From Fluviibacter sp039805865 (GTDB lineage: Bacteria; Pseudomonadota; Gammaproteobacteria; Burkholderiales; Rhodocyclaceae), in assembly GCA_039805865.1 (NCBI GenBank), contig JBDLTI010000012.1, positions 1 through 44,970 on the forward strand: a stretch of 44,970 nucleotides of DNA. The letters are read 5' to 3'. Every line of letters starts with the position of its first letter. Position 1 is the first letter of the stretch. The translations under genes and the position numbers were made by a program. The notes under the pieces were generated by a model. The model was not told where the DNA came from and did not search any database. It was given only the letters and a program-made list of their open reading frames with translations. Below, piece after piece: positions 34,037-41,969 of this stretch.

Positions 34037-35047
34037 ATGAAAACGCAGCCTTACCCCGAAGACATCGATACGCCCGAGGCGTTTGATGACCTAGAAGACA
34101 ATAGTGGCGATGATATCACGCTAGAACTGGTCGCCACTCAGGGCGGACGCCTTGATCAGGTGCTGGCCGACATGATTCCCGAGCACTCCCGTAACCGCCT
34201 GCAGCAATGGATTAAAGCGGGTCGTATCCTGGTAGATGGTAAGCCTGTACTCGAGCCTAAGCATAAGATCTATGGCAGCGAAAACCTGTCCGTACGGGTG
34301 GATCAGGTACAGACAGAGGCGCAGGCTGGCACCTTTTTGCCAGAACCCATGGATCTGCATGTGGTGTACGAAGATGAGCATATCCTCGTGATCAACAAAC
34401 CCGCTGGCCTGGTTGTACACCCCGCAGCTGGCAACTGGCAGGGCACCCTCTTAAATGGGCTTTTGGCCTATGACCCGGTGTTTACCCACTTGCCACGTGC
34501 CGGGATTGTCCACCGCCTGGATAAAGACACCTCTGGTTTGATGGTGGTTGCTAAAACTCTGACGGCACATACCCACCTCGTGCGTCAGTTACAGGCGCGT
34601 ACGGTAAAACGCCTGTATCGCGCTGTGGTGTGCGGCGTGCCGCGCGTGGATGGGACAGTCAATGCCCCGATCGGCAGAGACCAACGCCTACGGACCCGCA
34701 TGTCGGTCACCAGCCAGGGCAAAGAAGCCATTACGCATTATCGACTGCTGGAAATGTATCCCGGGTGCAGTCTCGTCGAGTGTGTGCTCGAAACGGGGCG
34801 GACGCACCAGATTCGTGTTCACATGGGCTTTCTGGGGAACCCCCTGGTGGGAGACACCACCTATATTGCCGGCAGACGTTACCCGTTGCCTGAGCCGGCC
34901 GCTAATTTTCAACGCCAGGCCCTGCACGCACGTCAGCTGGGGCTGATACATCCGGTAACGGGCGAGGCCATGAAGTGGACAGTCCAGCCGCCGCCCGATA
35001 TGGCCGATCTGATCAACGATCTGCGCGATCTGGCTGACAATGCCTAA
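34037..35047 (+). CDS. rluD: 23S rRNA pseudouridine synthase, RluD family
   Basis: RluD makes the pseudouridines in helix 69 of 23S rRNA, needed for normal 50S maturation. The 336-residue product has an acidic N-terminal extension (about 1-35), an S4 RNA-binding domain (RLDQVLADMIPEHSRNRLQQ), and the synthase domain with HRLDKDTSGLMVVAKT, the catalytic Asp162. The C-terminal GRTHQIRVHMGFLGNPLVGD is typical. The start at 34037 leaves room for the divergent bamD promoter; the frame is open further upstream. The stop region overlaps pgeF by 8 nt. Confidence 0.95.
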   Translation: MKTQPYPEDIDTPEAFDDLEDNSGDDITLELVATQGGRLDQVLADMIPEHSRNRLQQWIKAGRILVDGKPVLEPKHKIYGSENLSVRVDQVQTEAQAGTFLPEPMDLHVVYEDEHILVINKPAGLVVHPAAGNWQGTLLNGLLAYDPVFTHLPRAGIVHRLDKDTSGLMVVAKTLTAHTHLVRQLQARTVKRLYRAVVCGVPRVDGTVNAPIGRDQRLRTRMSVTSQGKEAITHYRLLEMYPGCSLVECVLETGRTHQIRVHMGFLGNPLVGDTTYIAGRRYPLPEPAANFQRQALHARQLGLIHPVTGEAMKWTVQPPPDMADLINDLRDLADNA

Positions 35048-35789
35048 GGTTTTGCCCGGCTTTGCGCCGGATTGGCCTGTGCCATCCGGTATTGAAGCCT
35101 GGCAAACTTGCCGTGGGAGGGGGCCTATGCCCTATGGCGGGTTTAATCTCGGGCAGCATGTGGGCGATGATCCCAGCGCTGTAGCCTTCAATAGAAATCA
35201 ATTGTTAAAAGTTGTTCCGACCCAGCCGCTCTGGTTGAACCAGGTTCATGGCACCCGCGTTCTCGAGCTGCCGATGCGCGAGGGTGACGCATCCATCGAG
35301 GCTGATGCGGTGATGACGACCGCGCCGGATGTGGTTTGCGCCGTCATGACTGCCGACTGCCTCCCGGTGTTGTTGGCCGATAAGGCGGGGCGTGTCGTGG
35401 GCGCGGCGCATGCGGGTTGGCGTGGGTTGGCTGCTGGTGTGCTGGAAGCCCTGGTTCATAAAATGACCGAGAGCGTTAATGCATTGCCGCAGGATCTCCT
35501 TGCCTGGCTGGGGCCGGCGATTGGACCAGAAGCTTTTGAAGTGGGTGATGACGTCCGTGAAGCCTTTATTGGCCTGAACCCATTAAATCAAGCGTGCTTC
35601 AAGCCGGGCGCAACGGGTAAATGGCTGGCTGATCTGCCTGCCATTGCGGCGGCAAAACTACGGGGCATGGGGGTGAGCAGCATTACGCCCAGCGGCTGCT
35701 GCACCTATACCCAGGCAGAGCGTTTCTATTCCTTCAGGCGGGATCAGGTCACGGGTCGCATGGCGACCATGATCTGGATCAGGCCCTGA
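35040..35789 (+). CDS. pgeF: Peptidoglycan editing factor PgeF (YfiH, laccase-domain)
   Basis: The 249-residue product is a YfiH/DUF152 protein with VMTADCLPVLLADKAG, GAAHAGWRGLAAGVLEALV and the GPAIGPEAFEVGDDV and TYTQAERFYSFRRDQ stretches; the His/Cys residues in the first two bind the active-site zinc. E. coli YfiH has been reported to remove wrongly incorporated L-Ser from peptidoglycan precursors, and relatives act on purine nucleosides. The gene overlaps rluD by 8 nt; rluD-pgeF is a conserved pair. Confidence 0.93.
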   Translation: MPKVLPGFAPDWPVPSGIEAWQTCRGRGPMPYGGFNLGQHVGDDPSAVAFNRNQLLKVVPTQPLWLNQVHGTRVLELPMREGDASIEADAVMTTAPDVVCAVMTADCLPVLLADKAGRVVGAAHAGWRGLAAGVLEALVHKMTESVNALPQDLLAWLGPAIGPEAFEVGDDVREAFIGLNPLNQACFKPGATGKWLADLPAIAAAKLRGMGVSSITPSGCCTYTQAERFYSFRRDQVTGRMATMIWIRP

Positions 35790-35826
35790 GCCTTATAATC
35801 ATCGTCTTACTTCTCAACGACGTCCG

Positions 35827-36612
35827 ATGTCCGTTATGACTTTTTCTCCGATCACCTGGATTGTGCTGATGTGTCTTGCCGGCACCATCGCCAGTGTCGT
35901 CGTTTCATGGCTTGTTTCTCTGGCATCGCACCCGCGTATCGTGCCGATTCTGGTGTCTTATGCCATTGGCGCCATGCTGGGCGCCGTATTTTTGGATTTG
36001 CTGCCGCACGCATTCGAACATGCCGACAACGTTCAGCAGATCACAACCACGGTACTGGGCGGCATCCTGTTTTTCTTCTTGCTGGAAAAGCTGGTGCTCT
36101 GGCGCCATTGCCACGAACACCACTGTGAAGCGCATGAACATCCGGCCCATAGTCATGGGGTAAAGACCTCCGGCTGGCTGATTCTTTTAGGCGATGTCGT
36201 ACATAACTTTGTCGATGGCATTCTGATTGCAGCCGCCTTTTCTGCGAGCACCGAAGTCGGTATCGTCACCGCACTGGCAATCATTGCTCATGAGATCCCC
36301 CAGGAAACCGGTGACTTTGTTATCTTGCTGCATTCGGGGTTTAGCCGTTTTAAGGCGATTCTGCTCAATGTGCTTTCGAGTGTGGCAACCTTAGCCGGCG
36401 CACTCATTGCGTATTTTTTGTTGTCCGGTCTGGAAAGCTGGGTGCCGAGTATGCTGGCACTGGCTGCGGCTAGCCTGTTGTACGTCTCGGTGGCCGACCT
36501 GATTCCCGGCTTACACAAGCGCCCGGAACTCAAAGCCACCGGCTTGCAGATCGGCATGATTCTTCTAGGTGTGTTTTCAATTCAGGTCGTTCAGACCCTT
36601 ATCGGGGAGTAG
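35827..36612 (+). CDS. ZIP family metal transporter
   Basis: The 261-residue inner-membrane protein has about seven to eight hydrophobic segments and a His-rich loop after the third (HCHEHHCEAHEHPAHSHG, about residues 97-114). HNFVDGILIAAAF and IIAHEIPQETGDFVILLHSG are the ZIP signature helices that carry the metal-binding His/Glu residues. It should import a divalent metal such as zinc; the exact metal is not visible. It ends 6 nt before phaC, but a functional link to PHA is doubtful. Confidence 0.9.
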   Translation: MSVMTFSPITWIVLMCLAGTIASVVVSWLVSLASHPRIVPILVSYAIGAMLGAVFLDLLPHAFEHADNVQQITTTVLGGILFFFLLEKLVLWRHCHEHHCEAHEHPAHSHGVKTSGWLILLGDVVHNFVDGILIAAAFSASTEVGIVTALAIIAHEIPQETGDFVILLHSGFSRFKAILLNVLSSVATLAGALIAYFLLSGLESWVPSMLALAAASLLYVSVADLIPGLHKRPELKATGLQIGMILLGVFSIQVVQTLIGE

Positions 36613-36618
36613 GGCAGC

Positions 36619-38352
36619 ATGATGTCATTTCAGAACCCATTCTGGCCAGGTATGCAAGGTATTGCTGACCTGCCCAAACAGATCGAAACACTTACCAAAA
36701 CACTCACCGGTTTTCTGGAAGACAAACTGCCACAGGATCAGATGCGCGGTATGGGTTCCCTGACGCCACCGACTGAAAAATTCCAGCCTCTGGTCAATGA
36801 CCTGATGACGGCACATCAGGCGTTGTGGCAACAGATGCTGAACCATCAGCAAGATGCCGAGGCACCCCCTGTTGTTAGCGGCATTGCCAAAGATCGTCGA
36901 TTTGCCGATGCCGCCTGGTCATCCAGCCCTGTGCACGATTACATGCGCCAGGCTTATGTGTTGAACAGCCGTTTTCTGAATAGTCTGGCAGAAATTCTGC
37001 CGAGCGAAGACACCAAGGAATCAGCCAGAATCCGTTTTCTGACCAGCCAGTTTGTTGATGCGTTATCGCCCAGTAACTTTGCAGCCACCAACCCGGAAGT
37101 CATTCAGAAAGCCTTGAAGACTGAAGGGCGTTCTATTACCGAAGGTATCAATAACTTGCTCAAGGATCTGGCTAAAGGCCGGATCAGCACCTCCGATGAG
37201 TCGGCCTTTGAAGTGGGCAAAAACCTTGCCACAACAGAAGGTGCGGTAGTGTATGAAAACGAGCTGATCCAGTTGATCCAATATGCACCGCTGACAGCAA
37301 AGGTAGGAAAACGCCCCTTGCTGATTACGCCGCCGTGTATCAATCGTTTCTACATCATGGATCTGCAGCCGGAGTCTTCGCTGGTGCGTTATGCTGTTGA
37401 GGCAGGCCACACCGTGTTTCTGATTTCCTGGAAAAACCCGGGCAAGGAAGATGCGCACCGCACCTGGGATGATTACCTGGAACTGGGCCCATTCTCGGCG
37501 ATTCCCGTCGTTCAGGCCATCAGCGGTAGCAAGACCATGAACATGCTGGGCTTTTGTATCGGTGGCACCTTGCTGTCATCGGCTCTGGCCGTGCTGGCTG
37601 CCAAGGGTGAAAAACCTGCCGCCTCATTGACACTGCTAACGACCATGCTCGATTTTGCCGATACCGGTGATATCGATATCTTCGTTGATGCGCAATCTGT
37701 TGCTGCACGTGAGGCGGCTATCGGCAAGGGCGGGTTGCTCGAGGGCAGGGAACTCATGACGATGTTCTCGTCTCTGCGCCCGAATGATCTGGTCTGGCCT
37801 TATGTGTCGGGCAATTATCTGCTGGGTAACACGCCCCAGGCCTTCGATATTCTTTACTGGAATGCCGATTCGACCGGTTTGCCGGGCCCCATGGCCTGCT
37901 GGTACCTGCGTAATACCTATCTGGAAAATCGCCTGCGTGTGCCGGGTGAGCTCAAGCTCTGTGACCAGCCTGTTGATCTGGGTCGCCTGGATATGCCGAC
38001 CTATCTGTTTGCTGCCCGCGAAGATCATATCGTTCCCTGGCAAACAGCGTACCTGGTCACCCGGTTGCTTACCGGGACTCACCGCTTTGTACTGGGTGCC
38101 AGTGGCCATATCGCCGGTGTGATCAATCCCGCCAGCAAGAATCGACGCAGCTACTGGGTCGATGGTGATCTTAAGGGTGATGCCGAACAATGGGCTGCCT
38201 CATCCACAGAAAAACCGGGTAGCTGGTGGTCTGATTGGTCGGCATGGTTGGCCGATTTCAAGGGCGGCGAGAAGGTCGCGCCTAAGTCATTGGGCGGTAG
38301 AGGTTTTGATCCGATCGAGCCGGCGCCAGGTCGTTTCGTTCGTCAGAAATAA
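36619..38352 (+). CDS. phaC: Class I poly(3-hydroxyalkanoate) synthase
   Basis: PhaC polymerises (R)-3-hydroxyacyl-CoA into storage polyester on granule surfaces. The 577-residue product has an alpha/beta-hydrolase fold with the lipase-box variant GFCIGG (nucleophile Cys313), Asp469 in REDHIVPW and His497 in GASGHIAGVINP, which complete the triad. The N-terminal 200 residues are the usual class I regulatory domain. The reductase gene and phaR follow. No thiolase gene (phaA) is present in the cluster. Confidence 0.96.
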   Translation: MMSFQNPFWPGMQGIADLPKQIETLTKTLTGFLEDKLPQDQMRGMGSLTPPTEKFQPLVNDLMTAHQALWQQMLNHQQDAEAPPVVSGIAKDRRFADAAWSSSPVHDYMRQAYVLNSRFLNSLAEILPSEDTKESARIRFLTSQFVDALSPSNFAATNPEVIQKALKTEGRSITEGINNLLKDLAKGRISTSDESAFEVGKNLATTEGAVVYENELIQLIQYAPLTAKVGKRPLLITPPCINRFYIMDLQPESSLVRYAVEAGHTVFLISWKNPGKEDAHRTWDDYLELGPFSAIPVVQAISGSKTMNMLGFCIGGTLLSSALAVLAAKGEKPAASLTLLTTMLDFADTGDIDIFVDAQSVAAREAAIGKGGLLEGRELMTMFSSLRPNDLVWPYVSGNYLLGNTPQAFDILYWNADSTGLPGPMACWYLRNTYLENRLRVPGELKLCDQPVDLGRLDMPTYLFAAREDHIVPWQTAYLVTRLLTGTHRFVLGASGHIAGVINPASKNRRSYWVDGDLKGDAEQWAASSTEKPGSWWSDWSAWLADFKGGEKVAPKSLGGRGFDPIEPAPGRFVRQK

Positions 38353-38496
38353 ATCTGGAAGTGCATTTAGTACGTGTTTTGGCTGGTGCCAATGTTGTGG
38401 TGCGACAAAACAAGGGATACACTTATTCACGAGCAGGGTATTAAGTACCGGTCTTCAGGCTTGATTTTTGTTTTTTAAATTTGAAAGGATGTTTAC

Positions 38497-39243
38497 ATGT
38501 CGCAGCACATCGCATTCGTCACCGGCGCCATGGGTGGCCTCGGTACCGCTTTCTGTCAGGCTTTTGATAAGGCTGGTTACAAGGTTGTTGCCGCCTACCA
38601 CCCTGAGTTCGACGATAAGGAAGCCTGGTTGGCCGAGCAAAAGGCTGAAGGTTTTAGCAACTTCATCCCCGTCGCTTGCGATGTCGGTAACTATGAATCG
38701 TGCGTTGCAGCCGCTGCTGAAGCTGAAAAGCTGGCCGGTGGCGTGATTGACGTTCTGGTCAACAATGCCGGTATTACCCGTGACAAGTTCTTCACCAAGA
38801 TGGACAAGGGTCAGTGGGATGCTGTTATCAACACCAACCTGAACAGCGTTTACAACGTGACTCAGCCTTTCGCCGCCAAGATGGCCGAAAAGGGCTGGGG
38901 TCGCATCATCAACATCTCTTCGGTGAATGGTGTTAAGGGCCAAGCTGGTCAAACCAACTACTCGGCTGCCAAGGCCGGTGTGATCGGTTTCACCAAGGCA
39001 CTGGGTGCTGAAATGGCCACCAAGGGTGTTACGGTTAACGCCATCACCCCGGGCTACGTTGCCACCAAGATGGTTATGGCCATCCGTGAAGACATCCTGC
39101 AAAGCATCGTTGACACCGTACCAATGAAGCGTCTGGCCAAGCCAGAAGAGATCGCCGGTCTGGCCGTTTACCTGGCTTCGGATCTGGCTGGCTTCATTAC
39201 GGGTGCCACCATGAACATCAACGGCGGTTTGTACTACCAATAA
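38497..39243 (+). CDS. phbB: Acetoacetyl-CoA reductase
   Basis: PhbB reduces acetoacetyl-CoA to (R)-3-hydroxybutyryl-CoA with NADPH, giving the monomer for PhaC upstream. The 248-residue short-chain dehydrogenase has the nucleotide motif TGAMGGLG, the NNAGITRD strand, catalytic Ser in ISSVNGVKGQAGQ and YxxxK in NYSAAKAG. The family PGYVATKMV region is present. GAAAGGA before the ATG is a strong ribosome binding site, and codon use is visibly more restricted than in neighbours, suggesting high expression. Confidence 0.96.
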   Translation: MSQHIAFVTGAMGGLGTAFCQAFDKAGYKVVAAYHPEFDDKEAWLAEQKAEGFSNFIPVACDVGNYESCVAAAAEAEKLAGGVIDVLVNNAGITRDKFFTKMDKGQWDAVINTNLNSVYNVTQPFAAKMAEKGWGRIINISSVNGVKGQAGQTNYSAAKAGVIGFTKALGAEMATKGVTVNAITPGYVATKMVMAIREDILQSIVDTVPMKRLAKPEEIAGLAVYLASDLAGFITGATMNINGGLYYQ

Positions 39244-39255
39244 TAGTTCAAACCT

Positions 39256-39290
39256 AAGATGCAGTCGCATCAATATGCTGATTGCATCTT
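39256..39290. repeat. Inverted repeat behind phbB
   Basis: Eight-nt arms (AAGATGCA at 39256-39263 and TGCATCTT at 39283-39290) are 19 nt apart. The left arm can also pair with the nearer GCATC at 39267-39271, so two exclusive hairpins are possible. There is no T-run. It may be a 3'-end RNA structure or a regulatory site. Confidence 0.35.
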
Positions 39291-39299
39291 GTTGATTTA

Positions 39300-39333
39300 A
39301 AAGCCCCGGCGAGTTGTACTCCCGGGGTTTTTG
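39300..39333. terminator. Rho-independent terminator between phbB and phaR
   Basis: The stem pairs GCCCCGG-side bases CCCCGG (39304-39309) with CCGGGG (39322-39327), extended inside by GAG/CTC. It is flanked by A on the left and followed by TTTTT. It ends the phbB transcript. Confidence 0.85.
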
Positions 39334-39337
39334 CTTT

Positions 39338-39362
39338 TATAATGCATTGCAAAATATGCAAT
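39338..39362 (+). promoter_or_regulatory. phaR -10 box and candidate PhaR operator
   Basis: TATAAT at 39338-39343 is a good -10 box; the -35 would lie in the terminator stem and is weak. Directly after it, at 39346-39362, ATTGCA and TGCAAT are arms of an inverted repeat around AAATA. PhaR proteins bind TGC/GCA-type repeats and repress their own genes, so this is a likely autoregulatory site, placed to block the promoter. Confidence 0.55.
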
Positions 39363-39417
39363 ATCAAAAAACTGTTTTGTCCAACACATTCGTGATTTTT
39401 GTATCAAGGCTAGGTGC

Positions 39418-39921
39418 ATGACTGAATCTCAACGTTTGATCAAGAAGTATCCCAATCGTCGTTTGTACGACACGCGTACGAGCGCATACATTACGCTCGC
39501 TGATATCAAGGAGCTTGTGCTGCAGCACGAGAATTTTCTGGTCGTGGATGCCAAGACCGGTGATGATTTAACGCGTGCAATATTGCTGCAAATCATTCTT
39601 GAAGAAGAGAGTGGTGGCGTCCCGATTTTCAGCAGCGAAGTGCTCTCGCAAATGATCCGCTTGTATGGCAACGCGATGCAATCGGTTCTGGGTCAGTACC
39701 TTGAAACCAACATGACGGCCTTTGTTGATTTCCAGAAGAAGATGCAGGGCAACAGCAATAGCAGCGACCTTTGGTCACAGTTTCTGACGTATCAGGGGCC
39801 GGCCATGCAGAGTCTGATGTCAGCTTATATGGATCAGAGCCAGAAGATGGTTCAGAACATGCAAAGCCAGATCCAGACGCAAGCGCGCAATATGTTCCAG
39901 GGCATCACCCCGAATAAGTAA
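39418..39921 (+). CDS. phaR: Polyhydroxyalkanoate synthesis repressor PhaR
   Basis: PhaR binds both DNA and PHA granules and represses phasin genes and its own gene until polymer accumulates. The 167-residue product has the highly conserved N-terminal DNA-binding domain (LIKKYPNRRLYDTRTSAYIT, then LADIKELVL) and the following PHB-accumulation domain (LLQIILEEESGG). The C-terminus is rich in Gln and Met. No phasin gene is seen in the window, so its main target lies elsewhere. It shares a bidirectional terminator with the tetR-type gene. Confidence 0.95.
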   Translation: MTESQRLIKKYPNRRLYDTRTSAYITLADIKELVLQHENFLVVDAKTGDDLTRAILLQIILEEESGGVPIFSSEVLSQMIRLYGNAMQSVLGQYLETNMTAFVDFQKKMQGNSNSSDLWSQFLTYQGPAMQSLMSAYMDQSQKMVQNMQSQIQTQARNMFQGITPNK

Positions 39922-39939
39922 CTATCTGCGTTGTTCTGC

Positions 39940-39970
39940 AACAAAGGCGCTGTCATTCGGCGCTTTTGTT
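39940..39970. terminator. Bidirectional terminator between phaR and the tetR-type gene
   Basis: Eleven-nt arms (AACAAAGGCGC and GCGCTTTTGTT) pair with one G-T wobble around a 9-nt loop. The T-rich right arm serves phaR and the A-rich left arm serves the convergent gene, whose stop codon overlaps the right end. Confidence 0.75.
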
Positions 39971-40583
39971 ATTTCAGGCGACGTAAGTCGATATGAGCCT
40001 GGATTAAAGGCTGGATAGCCTTGCCGTAAACGTCTTGCTGGCCGGAAAGAATGGCGCGGAAGGTGCCGCGGGTAAAGGCCAGAGTATCGAGTGCCATCAG
40101 CGCCGGGTCCAGGCCGGGTTTCAATTCCCGGCGTGCCGATGCGTCACGGTAGAGCCGATCAAAGGCATCCAGAATATCGGCACATGGCTCGGTAATAATT
40201 TGCAGTACCTCGCCAAATTCTTCAACGTACTCACAACGCAGCATCATGATTTCGAAGGTCTCTCTCGCGGCTATGTTGGAGAGCAGGGCGTTGAACAGTT
40301 GCTCCAGGTAGTTACCCAGCGCATCGAGGGGCGGCTCATCAGCCTGGGGCGTGAGCAGCGTTTGCAGCTGGTCAAACTCGCTGGTGTACGTCTGTTTTAC
40401 TGCGAGGAAAATTTCCGCTTTGTTCGCAAAGTGCCAGTAGACGGCACCACGCGTTACGCCCGCCGCTTTAGCAACTTTATCCAGCGTTGAGCGATTGACG
40501 CCCTCGGCATGAAACACGCGCCGCGCAGCATCAATGATCTGGGCGCGAGTTTCAAGAGCGGCTTCTTTGGTTTTGCGTGCCAT
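39969..40583 (-). CDS. TetR/AcrR family transcriptional regulator
   Basis: The 204-residue product has an N-terminal TetR helix-turn-helix (ARRVFHAEGVNRSTLDKVAK, then AGVTRGAVYWHFANKAEIF) and a C-terminal ligand domain like those of AcrR/TtgR. I chose the ATG at 40583 (MARKTKEAALETRAQII), which matches AcrR-type N-termini; the frame is open to 40679, across the operator. It is divergent from an RND efflux operon, so it is almost certainly its local repressor, released by drugs or other hydrophobic ligands. Confidence 0.92.
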   Translation of the reverse strand: MARKTKEAALETRAQIIDAARRVFHAEGVNRSTLDKVAKAAGVTRGAVYWHFANKAEIFLAVKQTYTSEFDQLQTLLTPQADEPPLDALGNYLEQLFNALLSNIAARETFEIMMLRCEYVEEFGEVLQIITEPCADILDAFDRLYRDASARRELKPGLDPALMALDTLAFTRGTFRAILSGQQDVYGKAIQPLIQAHIDLRRLK

Positions 40584-40638
40584 GAGGGTTGATTTCGCTA
40601 GGTGCTCAAAGTCGGGTGAGTGATAACCCTGCCGATTA

Positions 40639-40662
40639 TAAGTGAATATACATACATGCGGA
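40639..40662. promoter_or_regulatory. AcrR-like operator
   Basis: TACATACAT (40639-40647) and AATGTATATA (40653-40662) flank 5 bases as an imperfect palindrome. It closely resembles, from memory, the 24-bp E. coli AcrR operator, matching both arms except one base. It lies between the divergent tetR-type and RND genes, 55 nt and 47 nt from their starts, and could repress both. Confidence 0.65.
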
Positions 40663-40709
40663 AATGTATATAATTGCAAGTTCTGCTTTTGCTATCAGCC
40701 GGATTCTCC

Positions 40710-41957
40710 ATGACTGTTAAACCACCTCGCATTAAAGTCTGGTTAAGCCAGCAGCTTGCCTTTCTGACGCCCAAATTCCGTGTGCTGACCGAGCAACCGC
40801 TGTATCAAAAAGTACAAGCATTCTGTCTGGTGCAATGGCAGCAGCATCGTCGTAGAACGCTGCTCTGGGGTGGCGTATTCCTTGTGGTCATTGTTGCCTG
40901 GAATGGCTGGAGCTTCTGGCAGAAAATGCCAAAAGCACCGCCGCCCATGCCGGTGAGCTTGCTGGTGGCTGAGCCGGTGACGGTGCCTAATGTGATCGAA
41001 GTGATGGCCCAGGCGGAAGGCGCCAAGGAAACCGAAGTGCGCGCCCGTGTCGGCGGTATTCTGGTTAAGCGTCTTTATGAAGAGGGGCAGCGTGTCGAAG
41101 CTGGCCAGCCTTTGTTTCAGATTGATTCTGACCCGTATCGCATCAAACTCGAAGAGGCTCAGGCGCGTGCTACGCAGACCGCACGCGAAGCGACCCGCCT
41201 GAAAAAATTGTATGCACAGCAGGCTGTCAGCCGCAAGGAAATGGATGACGCCGTTTCCGCGGATGAGATGGCTCAGGCCAATCTGAAGGCCGCGAAGCTG
41301 AATCTGGAATGGTGCACAGTCACGGCGCCGGTGGCCGGCGTGGCCGGTCGTGCCCAGCGCTCTGAAGGTAACCTGATGACGACCAGCAGTGATGGGAGTC
41401 TGCTCACCGTCATCCATCAGGTCAACCCGATCTGGATCCGCTTCGGCCTCTCCGATGCCGATACTGCCGGATTGCCCGGTGGTCGACTTGACCCTTCGGC
41501 AGAAACAACCGTTGAAGTGATTCAGGCCGACGGCACGTTGTATCCGGAAAAGGGCGTCATCAATTTCCAGGCATCCTATATCGACCCAAAACTTGGAACG
41601 CAGCAATTGCGCGCTACGCTGGCTAACCCGGATGGCGTGCTGCTGCCTGGTCAGTTTCTGCGTGCCCGCATCAGCACAGGTGCGTTAGAGAACGTCTACC
41701 GCGTGCCTCAAGTGGCGGTGGTTCAATCAGAGAAGGGCCATATGGTCTGGGTCATGGGTGAGGGCGGCAAAGTCGTTCCGACGCCCGTGAAGCCTGGTTT
41801 CTGGTTGGGTAAAGACTGGATCATTCTGAGCGGGCTGCAACCCGGTATGCAGATCATCACGGATAACATCATCAAGATTCGCCCTGGTGCGGTGGTGATG
41901 CCGGCGCCGGCTGCGCCCCCCGCAAGTGCACCCAATGCACCTGCTGTTGGTAAATAA
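40710..41957 (+). CDS. RND efflux periplasmic adaptor subunit
   Basis: This membrane fusion protein links the inner-membrane RND pump to an outer-membrane channel. The 415-residue product has the biotinyl-lipoyl halves (VRARVGGILVKRLYEEGQRV and LEWCTVTAPVAGVAGRAQRS), a short coiled-coil hairpin (about 160-205), a beta-barrel and a membrane-proximal domain. It lacks the usual lipobox. Instead it has about 48 basic, probably cytosolic residues and one membrane helix (about 50-67). The C-terminus is Pro/Ala-rich. The pump gene follows after 12 nt. Confidence 0.92.
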   Translation: MTVKPPRIKVWLSQQLAFLTPKFRVLTEQPLYQKVQAFCLVQWQQHRRRTLLWGGVFLVVIVAWNGWSFWQKMPKAPPPMPVSLLVAEPVTVPNVIEVMAQAEGAKETEVRARVGGILVKRLYEEGQRVEAGQPLFQIDSDPYRIKLEEAQARATQTAREATRLKKLYAQQAVSRKEMDDAVSADEMAQANLKAAKLNLEWCTVTAPVAGVAGRAQRSEGNLMTTSSDGSLLTVIHQVNPIWIRFGLSDADTAGLPGGRLDPSAETTVEVIQADGTLYPEKGVINFQASYIDPKLGTQQLRATLANPDGVLLPGQFLRARISTGALENVYRVPQVAVVQSEKGHMVWVMGEGGKVVPTPVKPGFWLGKDWIILSGLQPGMQIITDNIIKIRPGAVVMPAPAAPPASAPNAPAVGK

Positions 41958-41969
41958 GGAACGCTGATC

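Noticed and set aside
38455..39273. 272-codon open frame on the - strand
   Set aside because: It lies opposite phbB, a clear short-chain dehydrogenase with strong codon bias, which tends to leave the antisense frame free of stops.
40743..41606. 287-codon open frame on the - strand
   Set aside because: Antisense to the RND adaptor; no domain pattern, and His/Arg-rich composition typical of shadow frames.
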